Assembly (NCBI GenBank): GCA_945881875.1
Contig: CAMCVH010000001.1
Span: 558,001-622,000, forward strand
Direction: 5' to 3'
DNA from: Polynucleobacter meluiroseus
GTDB lineage: Bacteria > Pseudomonadota > Gammaproteobacteria > Burkholderiales > Burkholderiaceae
Length of the DNA: 64,000 nucleotides
Both the position numbers and the translations under genes were made by a program. The notes under the pieces were generated by a model, which worked only from the letters and a program-made list of their open reading frames with translations, was not told where the DNA came from and made no database searches. Of this stretch, positions 15,585 through 25,009 are shown piece after piece. How positions within the stretch are numbered: position 1 is the stretch's first letter; every line of letters begins with the position of its first letter.

Positions 15585-16922
15585 ATGGCAAAGAGTGTTT
15601 CTCCACAACAGTTGTTAAGCCCCATTGGGGCAGTTGCGATCATTGTTGGCATTGTGATTGGTGCCGGTATTTTTAAAACACCGTCTATGGTGGCCGGCAT
15701 TACAGGAGACGTTGGTTGGGCGCTCACTATTTGGGTAGCCGGCGCTTTGATTTCTCTAATGGGTGCACTTTGTTATGCAGAGTTAGCGACCACCTTCCCT
15801 CACGCTGGCGGCGACTATCATTTTTTAACACGCGCCTACGGTAAGAATGTTTCATTCTTGTATGGTTGGGCAAAAGCCATGGTCATCAATACAGGCTCCA
15901 TTGCTTTGTTGGCTTTTGTTTTTGGCGATTACATGACTAAGGTGCTGCCACTTGGAGCTAACTCGACCATTTATTGGGCAGCACTGATCGTGATCGCACT
16001 CACCTTGATTAATATCATTGGTATCCACACCTCATCAAATATACAAACTTTATTAACAATTTTTGAAGTATTGGGCCTTGTCGCGATCATCATTGCAGGT
16101 TTTGGTATTTTTGGTACACCACTACCCGCAGTTGATAATCCTTCTTTGTTTTCTAGTAATCCTCAATTAGGTATGTTGGGATTAGGAATGGTGTTTGTTT
16201 TATTGACCTTTGGGGGTTGGAATGAATCAGCCTATATTTCTGCAGAGCTCAAAGGCACCAGCAAAACTATTGTGACCGTGATTGTGGCTAGTCTTGCGGT
16301 CATCACTGTGATTTATTTACTGGTTAATCTTGCTTTGATCAATGGTCTTGGCTTAAAAGCATTAGCTAGCAGTAAAGCCGCGCCTGCTGATTTGTTAGGT
16401 CTTGCTTTTGGTCCAATTGGGGAAAAGTTACTTGGACTTTTTGTGGCAATTGCTGCTCTTACCAGCATCAATGCCACCATGATTGTAGGAGCTAGAACGA
16501 ACTACGCGATGGGCGAGGATTGGCAAGGCTTGAGCAAAATGGGTCAATGGGAATCATCCCGTGGATCGCCTAGCGTTGCTTATCTAGTACAAGGCATCAT
16601 CAGCCTTGCTTTGGTTGGATTTGGTGCCTTGCAAAGCGATGGCTTTGAGGCGATGGTGGAGTTCACCGCGCCAGTTTTTTGGATCTTCTTGTTCTTGGTT
16701 GGCTTAGGCTTATTTATCCTGCGTTTCAAAGATCATTCAGTGCGTCCATTTAAGGTACCACTCTATCCAATAACACCACTGATCTTCTGCGCTTCTTGCG
16801 GCTATCTTGCTTATTCAAGCATCATGTACGCACACAGCAAGGGTGCTGTTGAGATCTCTATGTATGTCATGTTAGCGGGCTTGGTGGCGCTGATTTTTCT
16901 AAGACTGAAAAAATCCTCTTAA
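15585..16922 (+). CDS. APC-superfamily amino acid permease
   Basis: 445 aa with 12 predicted membrane helices. The first helix has the unwound substrate-binding motif GIVIGAGIFKTP (about residues 21-32), typical of APC amino acid/polyamine/organocation transporters, and EL-A-FPHAGGDYHF follows after helix 2. It is closer to LAT/YfnA-like exchangers than to the GABA or lysine permeases, but the substrate is not readable. It starts 9 bases after the split methyltransferase with no obvious Shine-Dalgarno, so it may be co-transcribed with it. Confidence 0.88.
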   Translation: MAKSVSPQQLLSPIGAVAIIVGIVIGAGIFKTPSMVAGITGDVGWALTIWVAGALISLMGALCYAELATTFPHAGGDYHFLTRAYGKNVSFLYGWAKAMVINTGSIALLAFVFGDYMTKVLPLGANSTIYWAALIVIALTLINIIGIHTSSNIQTLLTIFEVLGLVAIIIAGFGIFGTPLPAVDNPSLFSSNPQLGMLGLGMVFVLLTFGGWNESAYISAELKGTSKTIVTVIVASLAVITVIYLLVNLALINGLGLKALASSKAAPADLLGLAFGPIGEKLLGLFVAIAALTSINATMIVGARTNYAMGEDWQGLSKMGQWESSRGSPSVAYLVQGIISLALVGFGALQSDGFEAMVEFTAPVFWIFLFLVGLGLFILRFKDHSVRPFKVPLYPITPLIFCASCGYLAYSSIMYAHSKGAVEISMYVMLAGLVALIFLRLKKSS

Positions 16923-16940
16923 AATATCAGAGCCAGAATT

Positions 16941-17017
16941 TGGCCTGCCCAGCACGATTCGAACGTGCGACCTACGCCTTAGAAGGGCGGTGCTCTATCC
17001 AACTGAGCTATGGGCAG
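16941..17017 (-). tRNA. tRNA-Arg(TCT)
   Basis: On the minus strand the acceptor arms CTGCCCA and TGGGCAG pair over seven bases, the discriminator is G, and CCA is encoded (16941-16943). D-arm (AGCTCAGTTGGATAGAGC) and T-arm (GTTCGAATC) are standard. The anticodon loop CTTCTAA gives anticodon TCT, reading AGA. Confidence 0.95.
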
Positions 17018-17115
17018 TCTTTGATCTGAATATGAGATTATAGCGGAGGTCTTGCTTCTGTCTTAGTTATGCTTGGTTTATGACATTTACCGTGCATTTT
17101 CTCTAAAATGACCGT

Positions 17116-17472
17116 ATGAGCAAGCTGACGATTTACCACCATAGCAAATGCAAAACATCTCGTGATGTCCTAGATCTCATCCGTCAATCAGGTATTGAGC
17201 CTGTGATCATTCAGTTTGCTTTAACGCCACTGAATGAAGAAGAATTACGTTCATTAATGAAAGCAACGGGTGGATCGATCAGAGATATATTGCGTCAAAA
17301 AGGCACGCCCTATGATGAATTAGATTTGGAGAATCCTAAGTGGACAGATGAGGATTTGATAGGCTTTATTATGGAACACCCGATTCTTATGAACCGCCCC
17401 ATCGTATCCAACGGCAAAAAAGCTTTGCTGTGCCGCCCTATTGAAACTGTTCTAGAGTTACTTAAACCTTGA
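17116..17472 (+). CDS. arsC: ArsC-family reductase (glutaredoxin-dependent type)
   Basis: 118 aa thioredoxin-fold protein. The N-terminal YHHSKCKTSR holds the catalytic Cys12 followed by the K-T-S-R turn, and the C-terminal NRPIVSNGKKALLCRP supplies the conserved arginines of the arsenate site. The family reduces arsenate to arsenite with glutathione and glutaredoxin. No arsR, arsB or acr3 gene is nearby, so a housekeeping or different ArsC/Spx-like role (for example YffB-like) is possible. It is a single gene following tRNA-Arg. Confidence 0.88.
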   Translation: MSKLTIYHHSKCKTSRDVLDLIRQSGIEPVIIQFALTPLNEEELRSLMKATGGSIRDILRQKGTPYDELDLENPKWTDEDLIGFIMEHPILMNRPIVSNGKKALLCRPIETVLELLKP

Positions 17473-17477
17473 GCTTT

Positions 17478-17963
17478 TTATATATTTGGTGAAGACATAC
17501 TGTCTTTATGAATTTCGTGATCCGCTACAGATCTCATTAAAGCCAAAATCTCACCCGGCAAAGTAGGTGCCCCATCTTTCAAGCTCATCCTCAGTTCAGG
17601 AACAAATTTACTAATTTCTTCCGAACCATAAAACTTCATTGACCAGTTAGTAAAGCGTCTTTTAATTAATTTATCTACGCCTAAGACTCTGATGTCTTTG
17701 TGACGTGGGTCGGCGTTGATAGAATTCCAAACGGGTTTAATGACCTCGGGGAATCCCTCCAAAATTTGTCCGTAAACGCCCTTGTCATAAAACAGCACCC
17801 CTGAGATAGCAGATCTCTTGTTGCGATGAGCCGAGCTCTCCAAAAGTTTCATGAGAGCCAAGATACCAACATCTGTGCTTGATTGACTGATATAGCTTAA
17901 TTCAATGAGATGCTCTGAATCAAAACTTGAAAAGTTGATTTGGTAATCTTCTGGAAACGACAT
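17478..17963 (-). CDS. BLUF-domain blue-light sensor
   Basis: 161 aa, a short stand-alone BLUF protein. The flavin-site residues known from AppA all have a partner at a constant offset of three: Tyr24 (Y21), Asn48 (N45), Gln66 (Q63), Trp107 (W104) and Met109 (M106). This leaves little doubt of FAD binding and photochemistry. After the domain come about 50 residues with helical character and no recognisable output domain, so signalling is likely through a partner protein. It is convergent with arsC, 5 bases apart. Confidence 0.93.
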   Translation of the reverse strand: MSFPEDYQINFSSFDSEHLIELSYISQSSTDVGILALMKLLESSAHRNKRSAISGVLFYDKGVYGQILEGFPEVIKPVWNSINADPRHKDIRVLGVDKLIKRRFTNWSMKFYGSEEISKFVPELRMSLKDGAPTLPGEILALMRSVADHEIHKDSMSSPNI

Positions 17964-18221
17964 AAAGCATTTACCTTAAGGGGACATGCCCAATTAACCT
18001 TATATTTTATTAAAATTTATAAACATAAGCATTAGCGTAAGCCCTATGTATTGAGTGTTAAATGGCTTAATTGACCTAAATTTTGAGGTTTTTTGAGATA
18101 TCTAGAGATTTATTGGAACTTTGGTCTGAATTTGAGGAGCGCCAAAGTAATTAACATTTGGGTTCAAAAGAGGGGATTTGATGAGTTTCAGAGTGTATTT
18201 AACTTAAGCAGAAAGCTAAGT

Positions 18222-18298
18222 TGGTCGGAGTACAAGGATTCGAACCTTGGACCCCCTGGTCCCAAACCAGGTGCGCTACCGGACTGCGCCACACTCCG
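18222..18298 (-). tRNA. tRNA-Pro(TGG)
   Basis: On the minus strand acceptor arms CGGAGTG and TACTCCG pair (last pair G-T), discriminator A, encoded CCA (18222-18224). The anticodon arm CCTGG-TTTGGGA-CCAGG gives anticodon TGG. The T-arm GGTTCGAATCC is standard. The 258 bases between it and the BLUF gene are AT-rich and I see nothing else in them. Confidence 0.96.
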
Positions 18299-18348
18299 AC
18301 TAAGACCAAAATTATAACTCACCAGCACTTCTTTGGCAAATTTGGGGC

Positions 18349-19695
18349 TTAGACAGGGATCACTGAACCAATTTTTTGAGCTAGTAACTTTGCTTGCTGT
18401 GCATCCTGTGCTTCCACCATGACTCTTAGTAAAGGTTCCGTACCAGAAGCTCTAATGAGTACGCGGCCTGTTCCAGCTAACTCTTTTTCAGCAACAGCAA
18501 CAGATTCTTTAAGTTTGCTATCTGACTGCCATTCGTAACCTGCTTTGTAGCGAATATTATTTAAAGTTTGTGGAAATAAGGTAACTTTTTGCAATAACTC
18601 CGCCAAACTTTGATCACTTTGCTTCATAGCAGTCAATACCTGAAGAGCTGCCACAATGCCATCACCCGTGGTGTGCTTATCGAGACAGATTATGTGACCT
18701 GAACCCTCACCACCGAGCAACCAGCCATTTTCTTTTAGCTGTTCAAGGACATAACGATCACCCACTTTAGCGCGCACGAAGCTAATACCCTCTGCTTCGA
18801 TTGCTTGCTCAACTGCTAAATTGGTCATGAGTGTTCCGACAACACCTTTAATAGTTTCACCAGCATTTTTTCTAGATTTTGCAATTAAGTAAAGTAGTTC
18901 GTCACCATTAAACAATCGTCCTGTGTGATCAACTAACTGAAGGCGATCTGCATCACCATCTAAAGCAATACCAAGATGTGCTTTTTCTTCTTTTACTTTT
19001 TCAATAAGTGCTTGAGGTGCTGTCGCCCCAACACCATCATTGATATTTTTACCATTTGGGTGAATACCAATCGATACAACCTCAGCACCCAACTCATGAA
19101 ACACATGAGGGGCAATATGATAGGCCGCCCCATGAGCACAATCTACGACCAACTTGAGACCATGCAAACTGAGGTGCGTTGGAAAAGTGCTCTTACAGAA
19201 TTCAATATAACGGCCAGTGGCATCATCTAAACGTTTAGCTTTACCTAAATGAGCAGAATCAACACAGTTCATCGGCTCATTCAGCGCCGCTTCAATTTCT
19301 AACTCAACAGCATCGTCTAGCTTGTCGCCATTAGCCGAGAAAAACTTAATGCCGTTGTCGTAATACGGATTATGAGAAGCTGAGATCACGACGCCAGCCG
19401 ATAATCTCAGAGTTCTCGTGAGGTATGCAACTGCTGGGGTTGGCATCGGGCCACACAACATCACATCAACACCAGCCGCTGAAAAACCTGCTTCTAAAGC
19501 AGCTTCTAATAGGTATCCTGAAACACGGGTGTCTTTACCGATCAAGACAACTGGCCTGCCATGAGCTTGGGTCTCAGAACGCTTGGCTAGGACTCTACCA
19601 GCGGCATATCCCAATCGCATCACAAAGTCAGGAACAATCGGAAACTTCCCAACTTCCCCACGGATTCCATCTGTACCAAAATATTGTCGTGTCAT
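18349..19695 (-). CDS. glmM: Phosphoglucosamine mutase
   Basis: 448 aa. Converts glucosamine-6-phosphate to glucosamine-1-phosphate for UDP-GlcNAc, and so for peptidoglycan and LPS. It opens YFGTDGIRG, has the phosphoserine loop [15 protein letters not shown] (active Ser near residue 105), the magnesium loop DGDADR (near 246), and the C-terminal sugar-phosphate loop [14 protein letters not shown]. The length and motifs are typical. It lies 9 bases after folP in the usual ftsH-folP-glmM order. Confidence 0.97.
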   Translation of the reverse strand: MTRQYFGTDGIRGEVGKFPIVPDFVMRLGYAAGRVLAKRSETQAHGRPVVLIGKDTRVSGYLLEAALEAGFSAAGVDVMLCGPMPTPAVAYLTRTLRLSAGVVISASHNPYYDNGIKFFSANGDKLDDAVELEIEAALNEPMNCVDSAHLGKAKRLDDATGRYIEFCKSTFPTHLSLHGLKLVVDCAHGAAYHIAPHVFHELGAEVVSIGIHPNGKNINDGVGATAPQALIEKVKEEKAHLGIALDGDADRLQLVDHTGRLFNGDELLYLIAKSRKNAGETIKGVVGTLMTNLAVEQAIEAEGISFVRAKVGDRYVLEQLKENGWLLGGEGSGHIICLDKHTTGDGIVAALQVLTAMKQSDQSLAELLQKVTLFPQTLNNIRYKAGYEWQSDSKLKESVAVAEKELAGTGRVLIRASGTEPLLRVMVEAQDAQQAKLLAQKIGSVIPV

Positions 19696-19704
19696 TGCTG
19701 TATT

Positions 19705-20565
19705 TTATAAGTATTCTTGAGCAGCAGACCAAATTTTGAAAGCATCCATCGTTTCGGCCACATCATGAACCCGAATAATCTTGGCGCCCCGCTCTATAGC
19801 CATCAGCGCTGCACTCACACTGGCAGTCGTTCGATGAGCCATATCTCTGCCAGTAATTTGTCCCAAACTACTTTTTCTAGAAATGCCGGCTACTGCCGGA
19901 AAGCCGTGCTGACAGAATTCGTGGAAGTTTCCAAGCATGGTCATGTTGTGAGCTAAGGTTTTGCCAAAACCAAAGCCAGGGTCAATCGCCATCCGCTCAC
20001 GTTGAACACCTTCTTCTTCTAAAGCGACACAACGCTCCATTAAAAAGCCGTTGACCTCATCCATCACATCATCGTAATGAGGATCAAACTGCATCGTTTG
20101 AGGATCTTTCTGCATGTGCATCAAAATCACTCCGCAAGAACTATTAGCAATTGCTTTAATTGCATGAGGCTGTCTAAAAGCCCAAATGTCATTAATACAA
20201 TCAATACCTAATTCAATAGCGGCACTCATGACTTTTGCTTTATAGGTATCGACCGAAATTGCTACGGGAGCATCTTTTAATGCCTCAAGAACTGGCATGA
20301 CTCGATCAAGCTCTTCTTGCAACGAGAGGGGTTCTGATCCAGGTCGGCTTGATTCTCCACCAACGTCAATCATTTCAGCGCCGTCTTGAATCAATTGCTC
20401 GGCGTGTCTTAACGCTGCATCGCGAGAAGCGTATTGGCTACCATCAGAGAATGAGTCAGGTGTGACGTTAAGGATACCCATCATTAATGGAGATACCCTC
20501 TTGGACCAATCAAAATGAAAACGCCCGCAGCGCCATGCCACGGGCGTGATGTGTTGCTTTAACAT
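19705..20565 (-). CDS. folP: Dihydropteroate synthase
   Basis: 286 aa. Joins p-aminobenzoate to dihydropterin pyrophosphate in folate synthesis and is the sulfonamide target. Motifs are visible: MGILNVTPDSFSDG (near 28-41), IDVGGESSRPG, and the late DPGFGFGKT and GISRKSSLG loops. Its ATG overlaps the ftsH stop codon by one base (TAATG at 20563-20567), so translation is coupled to ftsH. A GC-rich dyad in the first codons (20521-20527 with 20541-20547) has no T tract. Confidence 0.97.
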   Translation of the reverse strand: MLKQHITPVAWRCGRFHFDWSKRVSPLMMGILNVTPDSFSDGSQYASRDAALRHAEQLIQDGAEMIDVGGESSRPGSEPLSLQEELDRVMPVLEALKDAPVAISVDTYKAKVMSAAIELGIDCINDIWAFRQPHAIKAIANSSCGVILMHMQKDPQTMQFDPHYDDVMDEVNGFLMERCVALEEEGVQRERMAIDPGFGFGKTLAHNMTMLGNFHEFCQHGFPAVAGISRKSSLGQITGRDMAHRTTASVSAALMAIERGAKIIRVHDVAETMDAFKIWSAAQEYL

Positions 20566-22448
20566 TAGGCCGCTGCTGGAGCGCCGCCCTCAGCGACTAC
20601 TGGTGTGCCACCAGATGAGCCGCCACCAGTTGGAGTACTTGGTGGATATTTAGGAGGACGTGGCGTCTTACCTGCCATGATGTCGCTTACCTGTTCAGCA
20701 TCAATGGTTTCCCACTCAAGCAATGCCTTGACCATCACTTCCACTTTATCTTTGTTCTGCTCAAGGATATTTTTAGCAACGGCATATTGGTTATCCAAGA
20801 TCGCACGAATTTCAATATCAACTTTTTGCTGAGTTGCCTCAGAAACTGATTTTGAACTCATCGGTCCAAAGATACCTGATTGCTCAGGATCAACATAAAC
20901 CATTGTTCCAAGAACTTCACTCATACCGTAACGTGTGACCATATCACGCGCCATTTTGGTAGCACGCTCAAAGTCGTTCGAGGCACCAGTACTACTTGAG
21001 TTCAAGAAAATCTCTTCAGCCAGACGTCCACCAAACAAAATAGAAATCTCTTCCAACATTTTGTCTTTGTACATATTGACACGATCATGCTCAGGCAACT
21101 GCCAAGTCACACCCAATGCCCAGCCACGCGGCATGATGCTGACTTTGTGAACTGGGTCAGCCTTAGGTAACAATTTTGCAACCACAGCATGGCCAGACTC
21201 GTGATAAGCCGTATTACGACGCTCTTCTTCTCGCATCACAGCAGACTTACGTTCAGGACCCATGAAGATCTTGTCTTTAGCATCTTCAAAGTCTTGCATG
21301 TCTACTGTACGTTTACCACGACGTGCAGCAAACAAAGCTGATTCGTTCACCAAGTTTGCCAAGTCTGCGCCTGAGAATCCAGGTGTACCACGCGCCAATA
21401 CCGCAGCATCAACGTCGTTATTAATTGGTACCTTACGCATATGTACTCTAAGAATTTGCTCGCGCCCACGAATATCAGGAAGACCCACATAAACTTGTCG
21501 ATCAAAACGGCCTGGACGTAACAGAGCTTTATCTAGGACATCAGAACGGTTGGTTGCAGCAATCACGATCACGCCACTGTTTGGCTCAAAGCCATCCATC
21601 TCAACCAACATTTGGTTCAATGTCTGTTCGCGCTCATCGTTACCACCACCAGTACCTGATCCACGATGGCGACCTACCGCATCGATCTCATCGATAAAGA
21701 TAATGCATGGCGCTTGCTTCTTAGCGTTCTCGAACATATCGCGAACACGAGCAGCACCCACACCGACAAACATCTCTACGAAATCTGAACCAGAGATAGC
21801 AAAGAATGGCACCTTGGCTTCACCAGCGATTGCTTTTGCAAGCAAAGTTTTACCAGTACCTGGAGGGCCTACTAAAAGAACACCCCTTGGAATATGGCCG
21901 CCTAATTTTTGGAACTTAGTTGGATCCTTTAAGAAATCAACTAATTCAAATACTTCTTCTTTAGCCTCATCACAGCCTGCCACATCCGCAAATGTGATGG
22001 CATTTGTATTCTCATCGATTAGACGAGCTTTAGACTTACCGAAGGAGAATGCTCCGCCCTTACCGCCACCTTGCATTTGGCGCATCATCAAAAACCAAAA
22101 ACCGATAATAAGAAGTGTTGGTCCTAAGTAATAAAAAATAGAAACTAATAAGCTTTGTTCTTCATCAGCTTTACCAGTCACTTGAACACCAAACTTCATG
22201 AGGTCGCCCACCATCCAAATATCTCCTGGGCTGACAACAGAATATTTCTGGCCATCCATTGGAGTTACCTGAATACTGCGACCCTGAACATCCACTCTTT
22301 TAACTTTGCCATTTCTAGCATCGTCCATAAATTGAGTGTAAGTGACGCTCTCAGCAGCACGAGGCTTATCAAATTGTTTGAAAACAGTGAATAGCACGAG
22401 GCCTACAATCAGCCACACACCAATTTTCTGTATCAAATTATTATTCAC
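20565..22448 (-). CDS. ftsH: ATP-dependent zinc metalloprotease FtsH
   Basis: 627 aa inner-membrane AAA+ protease that degrades misfolded membrane proteins and regulators. It has two N-terminal membrane helices around a periplasmic domain, Walker A GPPGTGKT (near 194-201), Walker [12 protein letters not shown], the second region of homology, and the zinc site HESGH near residue 418. The C-terminus is Pro/Gly/Ala-rich and poorly ordered. The start is GTG at 22448 with a strong AAGGAGG upstream. It follows rlmE, as in many proteobacteria. Confidence 0.97.
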   Translation of the reverse strand: MNNNLIQKIGVWLIVGLVLFTVFKQFDKPRAAESVTYTQFMDDARNGKVKRVDVQGRSIQVTPMDGQKYSVVSPGDIWMVGDLMKFGVQVTGKADEEQSLLVSIFYYLGPTLLIIGFWFLMMRQMQGGGKGGAFSFGKSKARLIDENTNAITFADVAGCDEAKEEVFELVDFLKDPTKFQKLGGHIPRGVLLVGPPGTGKTLLAKAIAGEAKVPFFAISGSDFVEMFVGVGAARVRDMFENAKKQAPCIIFIDEIDAVGRHRGSGTGGGNDEREQTLNQMLVEMDGFEPNSGVIVIAATNRSDVLDKALLRPGRFDRQVYVGLPDIRGREQILRVHMRKVPINNDVDAAVLARGTPGFSGADLANLVNESALFAARRGKRTVDMQDFEDAKDKIFMGPERKSAVMREEERRNTAYHESGHAVVAKLLPKADPVHKVSIMPRGWALGVTWQLPEHDRVNMYKDKMLEEISILFGGRLAEEIFLNSSSTGASNDFERATKMARDMVTRYGMSEVLGTMVYVDPEQSGIFGPMSSKSVSEATQQKVDIEIRAILDNQYAVAKNILEQNKDKVEVMVKALLEWETIDAEQVSDIMAGKTPRPPKYPPSTPTGGGSSGGTPVVAEGGAPAAA

Positions 22449-22572
22449 GTAGCCTCCTTAAGGCAGATAGATCAACATATATGATTCTACTCTCTCCATT
22501 TTTCAAGTGCTTAACTTGAAAAATGCCTGATTTCCCCATGTATCTATTGTGGTTTTAGAACTTAGTTAGGCC

Positions 22573-23244
22573 CTACTTCAGATGTTTGCCCAAAAGGAAG
22601 GTCTCAGCAGATTTATCGCGAGATGCCTTGGGTTTTCTGGGAGATACCACTTTAAATACTTTTTTAAATGATTCAACGATTTGGCTGTACCCACTACCAT
22701 GAAAACATTTGATTAAAAGAGCCCCATTGGGCTTTAGGTGGGCTTGAGAGAACTCAAGGGCCAAATCTGCCAAATGACCCATACGAGCAGAATCAGCCGT
22801 AGATACCCCAGATAAATTAGGCGCCATATCAGATAAAACCAGGTCTACCCGACGTCCTAATGCTGGGTCGCCCGGCAAAAGAGCTTCAAAACGCCTTAGA
22901 ACCTCCTCCTCCCTAAAGTCACCCTCCAGGAAGACCACATCAGCAATTTCATCCATGGGCAGAACGTCAATGGCCAGAATCGTGCCATCAGGCTTGCCAT
23001 CGGCAATATTGGGGTTCTTTTTACCAAACTCCACCAAACGATTACGCGCATATTGCGACCAGCTACCAGGTGTGCTCCCCAAATCAACAATGACCATACC
23101 AGGACCGAATAATCGGTCCTGCTCGTCAATCTCTTTTAACTTATAAGCTGCTCTGGCTCGATATCCCTCTCTCTGCGCCATTTTGACGAAGGGATCATTG
23201 AGGTGGTCATTTAGCCAGTCTTTATTAAATTTATTCTTTGCCAC
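22573..23244 (-). CDS. rlmE: 23S rRNA (uridine-2'-O) methyltransferase RlmE
   Basis: 223 aa. Methylates the 2'-OH of U2552 in 23S rRNA, a late step of large-subunit assembly. SAM motif [13 protein letters not shown] (near 55), the catalytic Asp in [11 protein letters not shown] (near 139) and Lys in [10 protein letters not shown] (near 179) match the K-D-K-E catalytic set of FtsJ/RrmJ. It is about 15 residues longer than the E. coli enzyme. It is upstream of ftsH and divergent from the yhbY-like gene. Confidence 0.96.
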   Translation of the reverse strand: MAKNKFNKDWLNDHLNDPFVKMAQREGYRARAAYKLKEIDEQDRLFGPGMVIVDLGSTPGSWSQYARNRLVEFGKKNPNIADGKPDGTILAIDVLPMDEIADVVFLEGDFREEEVLRRFEALLPGDPALGRRVDLVLSDMAPNLSGVSTADSARMGHLADLALEFSQAHLKPNGALLIKCFHGSGYSQIVESFKKVFKVVSPRKPKASRDKSAETFLLGKHLK

Positions 23245-23426
23245 GCTTACCTGCTTCTTTGCATCCTACTGATAAATGAACTTCAAACAGCTTATTTTGA
23301 TTAATTTCTGATTGATCTTTTATTACTAAAAACTACTTAATCGCCTATTTTCCGCTGTTTTTGTAGCAGATCCTGATTACCCTCTAGTTTAATGGCTTAT
23401 CATATGGGACTTCCAAAGAAATACCT

Positions 23427-23903
23427 ATGCCAAAACTAGAATTAACATCAGCCGAACGCTCGGCCCATCGCTCAGACGCTCATGCGTTAAAACCCATTGT
23501 CATCATCGGCGGCGATGGTTTAACACCTGCTGTCATGAAAGAGGTCAACAATGGTCTCAATTTTCATGGTCTGATCAAAGTACGCGTTTTTGGCGATGAT
23601 CGCGAATCTCGCATTGCTATCTATGATCAACTTTGTGACGAACTCAGTGCTGCACCGATCCAACATATTGGTAAATTACTGGTTCTTTACAGACCTAAAG
23701 TTGAAAAAGTACTTGAAGAGAAGCGTCGTAGCAAGAAGAGCGGGCCTAAAACAGTCATGGTCAAGAAGTTCACTCGCAATCCACAGCGCAGACCAAAACC
23801 AGTGGCTACAACCGTTCTTGGTAACGAGCGCGTTGCAGCAGGCGGTCAAGTCAAAAGAGCCAAGCCTCGCCAATCCAGCTTAAAAAAGCGTCAGCTAGGT
23901 TAA
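23427..23903 (+). CDS. YhbY-like CRM-domain RNA-binding protein
   Basis: 158 aa. The first 95 residues form a CRM (CRS1-YhbY) domain with the GxxG loop GGDGLTPAVM near residues 29-38, which is associated with pre-50S ribosomal particles. The remaining 60 residues are very basic and probably disordered, longer than in E. coli YhbY (97 aa) and common in Burkholderiales. It is divergent from rlmE, which also acts on the 50S subunit. Its last four bases overlap the convergent DUF4149 gene. Confidence 0.9.
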   Translation: MPKLELTSAERSAHRSDAHALKPIVIIGGDGLTPAVMKEVNNGLNFHGLIKVRVFGDDRESRIAIYDQLCDELSAAPIQHIGKLLVLYRPKVEKVLEEKRRSKKSGPKTVMVKKFTRNPQRRPKPVATTVLGNERVAAGGQVKRAKPRQSSLKKRQLG

Positions 23904-24376
23904 TCAACCGGGCGCGTGATGCGCCATAAAAGTACTAGTCCAATCAAAGATTGAACGAGGTACAAAGCGCTCGATATGCCATGAAGGCGTCCAAATGTCT
24001 CAGCCAATGGTGACAACATCACCGGAAAGCCAAGGCCAAGAGCCTCTTCTCTCAAGTTGCTCATCATCGGCTGCAAAACAAAAGCCACAATCACTGAACA
24101 AATGAGTATCGCTAAAAGATACCAACGAATATTTTTGTAGCGACTCAAGCCACGCTTTACTAACAAATTAGCAAACATGATGAGTGCCACAGAGACCACC
24201 ATACTGATAGTGCCCTCAATTCTGAAAAGAGCACCAGCCACCATGCCTGCAACTTGGCGATCTGTCAGAGTTACAAACAAAGTAGGTGCAACAATATAAC
24301 CAATCGTAATCAATGTGCCTACCCAAAGGGCAAGAACAAAAGTAAAGAGTCTTTGAGCAGTGATGTGCATATTCAA
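23900..24376 (-). CDS. DUF4149-family membrane protein
   Basis: 158 aa with four predicted membrane helices (about 9-30, 45-70, 83-103 and 130-152). The opening WVGTLITIGYIVAPTLF and the FGRLHGISSALYL stretch before the last helix are typical of DUF4149 (TMEM205-like) proteins. No biochemical role is established to my knowledge. It lies 6 bases after greA on the same strand and is probably co-transcribed, the usual arrangement in Burkholderiales. Confidence 0.88.
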   Translation of the reverse strand: MNMHITAQRLFTFVLALWVGTLITIGYIVAPTLFVTLTDRQVAGMVAGALFRIEGTISMVVSVALIMFANLLVKRGLSRYKNIRWYLLAILICSVIVAFVLQPMMSNLREEALGLGFPVMLSPLAETFGRLHGISSALYLVQSLIGLVLLWRITRPVD

Positions 24377-24382
24377 AATAAA

Positions 24383-24859
24383 TTAGATGTAGTTGACGCT
24401 CAAAATCTCAACTTCACGATTGCCGCCAGGTGATGCAAATGTTGCTATATCACCCTCTTCTTTACCAATCAAAGCTCGTGCAATCGGAGAACTGATAGAG
24501 ATCTTACCTGCATCCAAATCAGCCTCATCATCGCCAACGATTTGATATTTAGCTTTTTTACCATTTTCAGTATCTTCAATCTCAACCGTAGCACCGAAGA
24601 CAATTCGACCGCCAACGTCTAAAGTACTCGGATCAATAATTTGGGCTCCTGAAAGCTTACTCTCTAACTCTTGAATGCGACCTTCAACGAACGCCTGCTT
24701 TTCTTTGGCTGCATCGTATTCAGCGTTTTCAGATAAATCCCCTTGTGCGCGGGCTTCAGAGATAGAGTTAATCACTGAAGGACGTTCAACGTGCTTTAAG
24801 TTATGAAGCTCTTGCTTTAAGAGCTCAGCGCCATGTTTTGTAATAGGAACAGTACTCAT
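24383..24859 (-). CDS. greA: Transcription elongation factor GreA
   Basis: 158 aa, the standard length. Rescues backtracked RNA polymerase by stimulating transcript cleavage. The N-terminal coiled coil carries ARAQGDLSENAEYDAAKE (near 33-50), including the acidic pair at the tip, and the C-terminal FKBP-like domain ends in the ISISSPIARALIGKEEGD motif. It is downstream of carB, with a terminator-like hairpin between them. Confidence 0.97.
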   Translation of the reverse strand: MSTVPITKHGAELLKQELHNLKHVERPSVINSISEARAQGDLSENAEYDAAKEKQAFVEGRIQELESKLSGAQIIDPSTLDVGGRIVFGATVEIEDTENGKKAKYQIVGDDEADLDAGKISISSPIARALIGKEEGDIATFASPGGNREVEILSVNYI

Positions 24860-24884
24860 CGATCAAATCCAAAGACTAGTTAAT

Positions 24885-24917
24885 TAAAAAAACAAATGAC
24901 TGGTAGCTTACTACCAG
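24885..24917 (-). terminator. Hairpin and T run between carB and greA
   Basis: CTGGTAG (24900-24906), loop CTTA, CTACCAG (24911-24917). On the minus strand it is followed after a few bases by TTTGTTTTTTT (24885-24895). It fits a terminator of carAB, placed only 26 bases before the greA start, so partial readthrough into greA is possible. A short TTTTAC hexamer run lies beside it at about 24924-24943. Confidence 0.6.
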
Positions 24918-25009
24918 CCATTTTCTTTACTTTTACTTTTACTTGATTGCTTAATTGTCTACTTATTTGCTTACCTATTTCTCACTCTACTGATATCTTA
25001 ATTGAAAAA

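Noticed and set aside
18093-18317. 74-codon plus-strand frame
   Set aside because: It runs across the tRNA-Pro gene on the other strand; the apparent peptide end is tRNA sequence.
20521-20547. GC-rich dyad ACGCCCG / CGGGCGT as an ftsH terminator
   Set aside because: It lies inside the first folP codons with a 13-base loop and no T run; ftsH and folP are coupled by TAATG.
21550-22131. 193-codon open frame on the plus strand, antisense to ftsH
   Set aside because: It is the mirror of a strongly conserved coding region, has no ribosome binding site and its translation is rich in Ser/Pro/Ile of the sort produced by antisense reading.
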